Source: Ruminococcus sp.
Lineage (GTDB): Bacteria > Bacillota > Clostridia > Oscillospirales > Ruminococcaceae
Reading direction: 5' to 3'
NCBI GenBank assembly: GCA_017526445.1
Contig: JAFXRI010000018.1
Coordinates: forward strand, 1 to 42,477
Length of the DNA: 42,477 nt
The notes under the pieces are model-generated. The model was not told the origin of the DNA and did not search any database. It saw only the letters and a list, made by a program, of their open reading frames with translations. The position numbers and the translations under genes are program-made. Position 1 is the first letter of the stretch; every line of letters starts with the position of its first letter. Positions 42,337 to 42,477 of this stretch are shown here, piece by piece.

Positions 42337-42477
42337 AAGGCAATACCGCACAACCCCTGTGCGTCAGATGCGACGTCCAGATTTTCGTCAGATTGCCTAA
42401 ATTCGACGCAGGTTTGCTGGCGCAAGTCAAGGAGAATTTGGGTAATATGACGGAAAGCTGGCAAGCAGATGACGTGC
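42337..42477 (+). repeat. Dispersed modular repeat, copy C (cut by window end)
   Basis: It shares the 33-base opening block (42337-42369) exactly with copies A and B. The AGCTCAAC hairpin module is replaced by CGACGTCC. The blocks AGATTTTCGTCAGA and GACGCAGG are kept, and the distal part (about 42428-42477) matches copy A, including ATGACGG and the final GCAAGCAGATGACGTGC. The copy runs off the window. Confidence 0.88.

Noticed and set aside
1-42477. tRNA/rRNA genes, prophage, restriction or defence systems, transposase genes
   Set aside because: No cloverleaf with a CCA-adjacent end, no rRNA-like stretches and no protein with the relevant motifs was found on either strand by reading.

Overview
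The window is about 42.5 kb of chromosomal core sequence from a low-to-mid GC Gram-positive, most likely a gut or rumen Ruminococcus-like member of the Oscillospiraceae (Bacillota). This is inferred from the ribosomal gene order (secY-adk-map-KOW protein-infA-rpmJ-rpsM-rpsK-rpsD-rpoA-rplQ), zinc-type S14, the nusA-ylxR-ylxQ-infB operon, strong AGGAGG-type ribosome binding sites and sigma-A promoters. No tRNA, rRNA, CRISPR array, prophage or transposase gene was seen.

Layout. (1) 1-190: a dispersed repeat copy, cut by the window edge. (2) 202-4892, plus strand: promoter, TatD-family hydrolase, polyprenyl-type glycosyltransferase, SseB-domain protein, SLOG (YpsA-like) protein, degenerate LCP-family membrane protein and PII-like protein. 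(3) 4949-15216: the nusA/infB translation-transcription operon. It starts with a strong promoter and an immediate intrinsic terminator (candidate attenuator) and is then interrupted by a roughly 400-bp imperfect palindrome. It continues nusA-ylxR-ylxQ-infB-[hairpin element]-rimP-GNAT-rbfA-tatD-nrnA-truB-GNAT-ribF. (4) 15224-20428: a Gld-type ABC exporter (ATPase, permease, GldG-like, DUF4340). (5) 20583-20861: a 92-residue protein of unknown function with its own terminator. (6) 20909-23148, minus strand: two CobW/G3E GTPases, one with a long His/Asp-rich repeat and one fused to a YcgQ/TIGR03943-like domain. (7) 23162-23261: second repeat copy. (8) 23437-25663: an HtrA-like protease and a cyclase-family hydrolase. 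(9) 25812-42188, minus strand: the complete S10-spc-alpha ribosomal protein superoperon, 32 genes, including two too short for a routine ORF search (rpmJ, rpmD). Its promoter is at 42160-42188, followed by a leader of about 370 nt with an intrinsic terminator. (10) 42337-42477: third repeat copy, cut by the right window edge.

Most genes are housekeeping. The unusual content lies between and around them: a modular repeat family whose same end always faces a neighbouring gene's promoter; a palindromic element inserted in the nusA leader; candidate attenuators for nusA and for the S10 operon; a 233-bp structured gap between rplW and rplB; the SseB/SLOG/LCP-like/PII-like gene cluster; and a paired metallochaperone-type CobW operon. 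All assignments come from reading the sequence; no database search was run.
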